Source of the DNA: Sphaeroforma sirkka
Taxonomy: Eukaryota > Opisthokonta > Ichthyosporea > Ichthyophonida
Reading direction: 5' to 3'
Assembly (NCBI GenBank): GCA_001586965.3
Contig: LUCW03001799.1
Location: forward strand, 32,501 to 61,102
DNA length: 28,602 nt
The notes beneath the pieces are model-generated. The model did not search any database and was not told the origin of the DNA. It saw only the letters and a list, made by a program, of their open reading frames with translations. This document shows, one piece after another, positions 27,475 through 28,602 of this stretch (positions are counted from its first letter, which is position 1; each line of letters starts with the position of its first letter). Both the position numbers and the translations under genes were made by a program.

Positions 27475-28602
27475 AACACTACCAGCTGTCTTACTCTTCA
27501 TCCCACAATAATATATGGTTGAGTGCCCCATTAGTCGGAGCCACTTCTTGTTCTACTCCTCGCCAGCTTCTTGCTCCGGCCCTGACGGCCTATTCGATGC
27601 AGGACCCTGCTGGGAACTTCCCTCATCGCTCCTCTCTTACTCTTTCTTTCTTCTTACCCGTGATGTCCTTGTCATACCTTGTTGCGGCTGTTGAATATGC
27701 TTCTTGATCTAAGAACGATTGCTCGTTATTGCACTCCTAAACTAAGCTGCCGTCAACCACACCTTCTGTGCATACTGTTGATCGGCGTTGGCTCTCCGTT
27801 GACCTGATTTATCTGGAAGTTCTAGTGATTTGAGTGTGTCTGCATATCATTCGTTTTCACAATTTAACCTTGTATTTACTTAGTCGTTCTAGTTATGTGA
27901 TGCCCCCACCCTTATATGTCCTAATAACTCACAGGTGCTTACTTGTGTCTCTGTATGCTTCCTAATATCCCATTCTGAAAAATTTTGTAAAATAATCTAG
28001 TATGCCGCTGATTCAGGTTTGCGTCAAATCGTACTAACTGGAATGCCAGGCTAACCATGTACATCTCCCATCTCTACTACTATGTGGATCCTCAAAGAAC
28101 TTTCTTCTAACAACTTCTTAAATACAATTTTAAGCTCATTGGCTTGCAATTCGATTTGTACTTGTCTCACACTGAAAACAACCTTCCTACCTGTGCTCAC
28201 ATGCTTACTTATCTGTGGTTCTGACTGATTGTCTGATTTCGTCATTTGATCAAATCGTGAGACTTTCTCTTGTTGACCCTGGTTAATGTTCTGCTTGATT
28301 GGAATGTTCGCTCGGTTTCACTCGTATTAGTAGATTCTTTCTTCATCCTCGTCGTCCACACGTCAAAATTTAAAACCAACGACCGGATAATCTAAATCGT
28401 TCAATTTGATGCAGCATTCTCTGTTCGCATTGTCTTTCAATTGTTATACTTATAACAAAAAAATATATGCCAGCTACTGACTAATTTCTTATTCTGTAGC
28501 TTTCTCTGTAATTACTAATAAAACTAACAACTTCTATGGTAAGTTTAAAAAAATGTAGTAAGTATACGCGAGGTGATAATTGTATCTCAACGTTCTCCCT
28601 CC
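27475..28602. other. Unassigned region upstream of the chromovirus
   Basis: No gene is firmly supported. A 64-codon minus-strand frame at 28245-28051 starts with ATG (MTKSDNQSEPQ) and has plausible protein composition (VRQVQIELQANELKIVFKKL). I do not recognise it, and nothing around it supports a gene. A plus frame at 27519-27707 has no motif. The segment may hold LTR or another retroelement remnant. Confidence 0.3.

Overview
This is a nuclear eukaryotic window. It has one clear spliced host gene with GT-AG introns of about 200 bp, long A+T-rich and microsatellite-rich intergenic DNA, and about 15 kb of decayed retrotransposons. The host gene is an alpha-arrestin with a PPxY motif, which fits an opisthokont such as a unicellular holozoan or early fungal relative. 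The species cannot be fixed from the sequence alone. All three stop codons occur as lesions inside retroelement frames, so there is no reason to assume a variant genetic code.

Layout: 1-560 has no recognisable gene. 560-2650 is a block of (TA)n, (TG)n and TAA/ATT-rich simple sequence. A three-copy 38-bp minisatellite lies at 2692-2800. The alpha-arrestin gene is on the minus strand at 3747-5786 in three exons that join into a 546-residue protein. 5800-11760 is mostly non-coding, with GGACT/GGACC-rich islands, a (CT)22 tract, a possible minus-strand Pol II promoter near 8867-8930, a (TATG)n tract and a 360-bp (TA)n tract. A tRNA-like sequence with A box, B box and T-run sits at 11768-11848 (minus), directly against the start of a Ty3/gypsy gag.

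Retroelements: (1) A plus-strand Ty3/gypsy element begins near 11849 (gag, Cys/His-rich region, protease). It is interrupted inside or just after the protease and resumes at about 18558, with an RT that occurs twice in tandem and in frame, then RNase H, ending near 21200. (2) The interruption, about 13344-18551, is an APE-type LINE with a coiled-coil ORF1, an endonuclease and an RT, carrying several frameshifts and stops. Three plant-type telomere heptamers lie exactly at one endonuclease frameshift. (3) From 21210 to about 27470 on the minus strand is a nearly complete chromovirus-type Ty3/gypsy element: gag, protease (DTGS), RT (YIDD), RNase H, a Dam-methyltransferase-like domain with an NPPW motif, HHCC zinc finger, DD35E integrase, GPY/F module and chromodomain. 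Its 3' side is truncated against element 1. The last 1.1 kb has only weak open frames.

The retroelement genes would make and integrate cDNA, but every copy here is broken. The most unusual points are the methyltransferase-like module inside a chromodomain gypsy element, the in-frame double RT built from two diverged copies, and the telomere-like heptamers in the LINE endonuclease.
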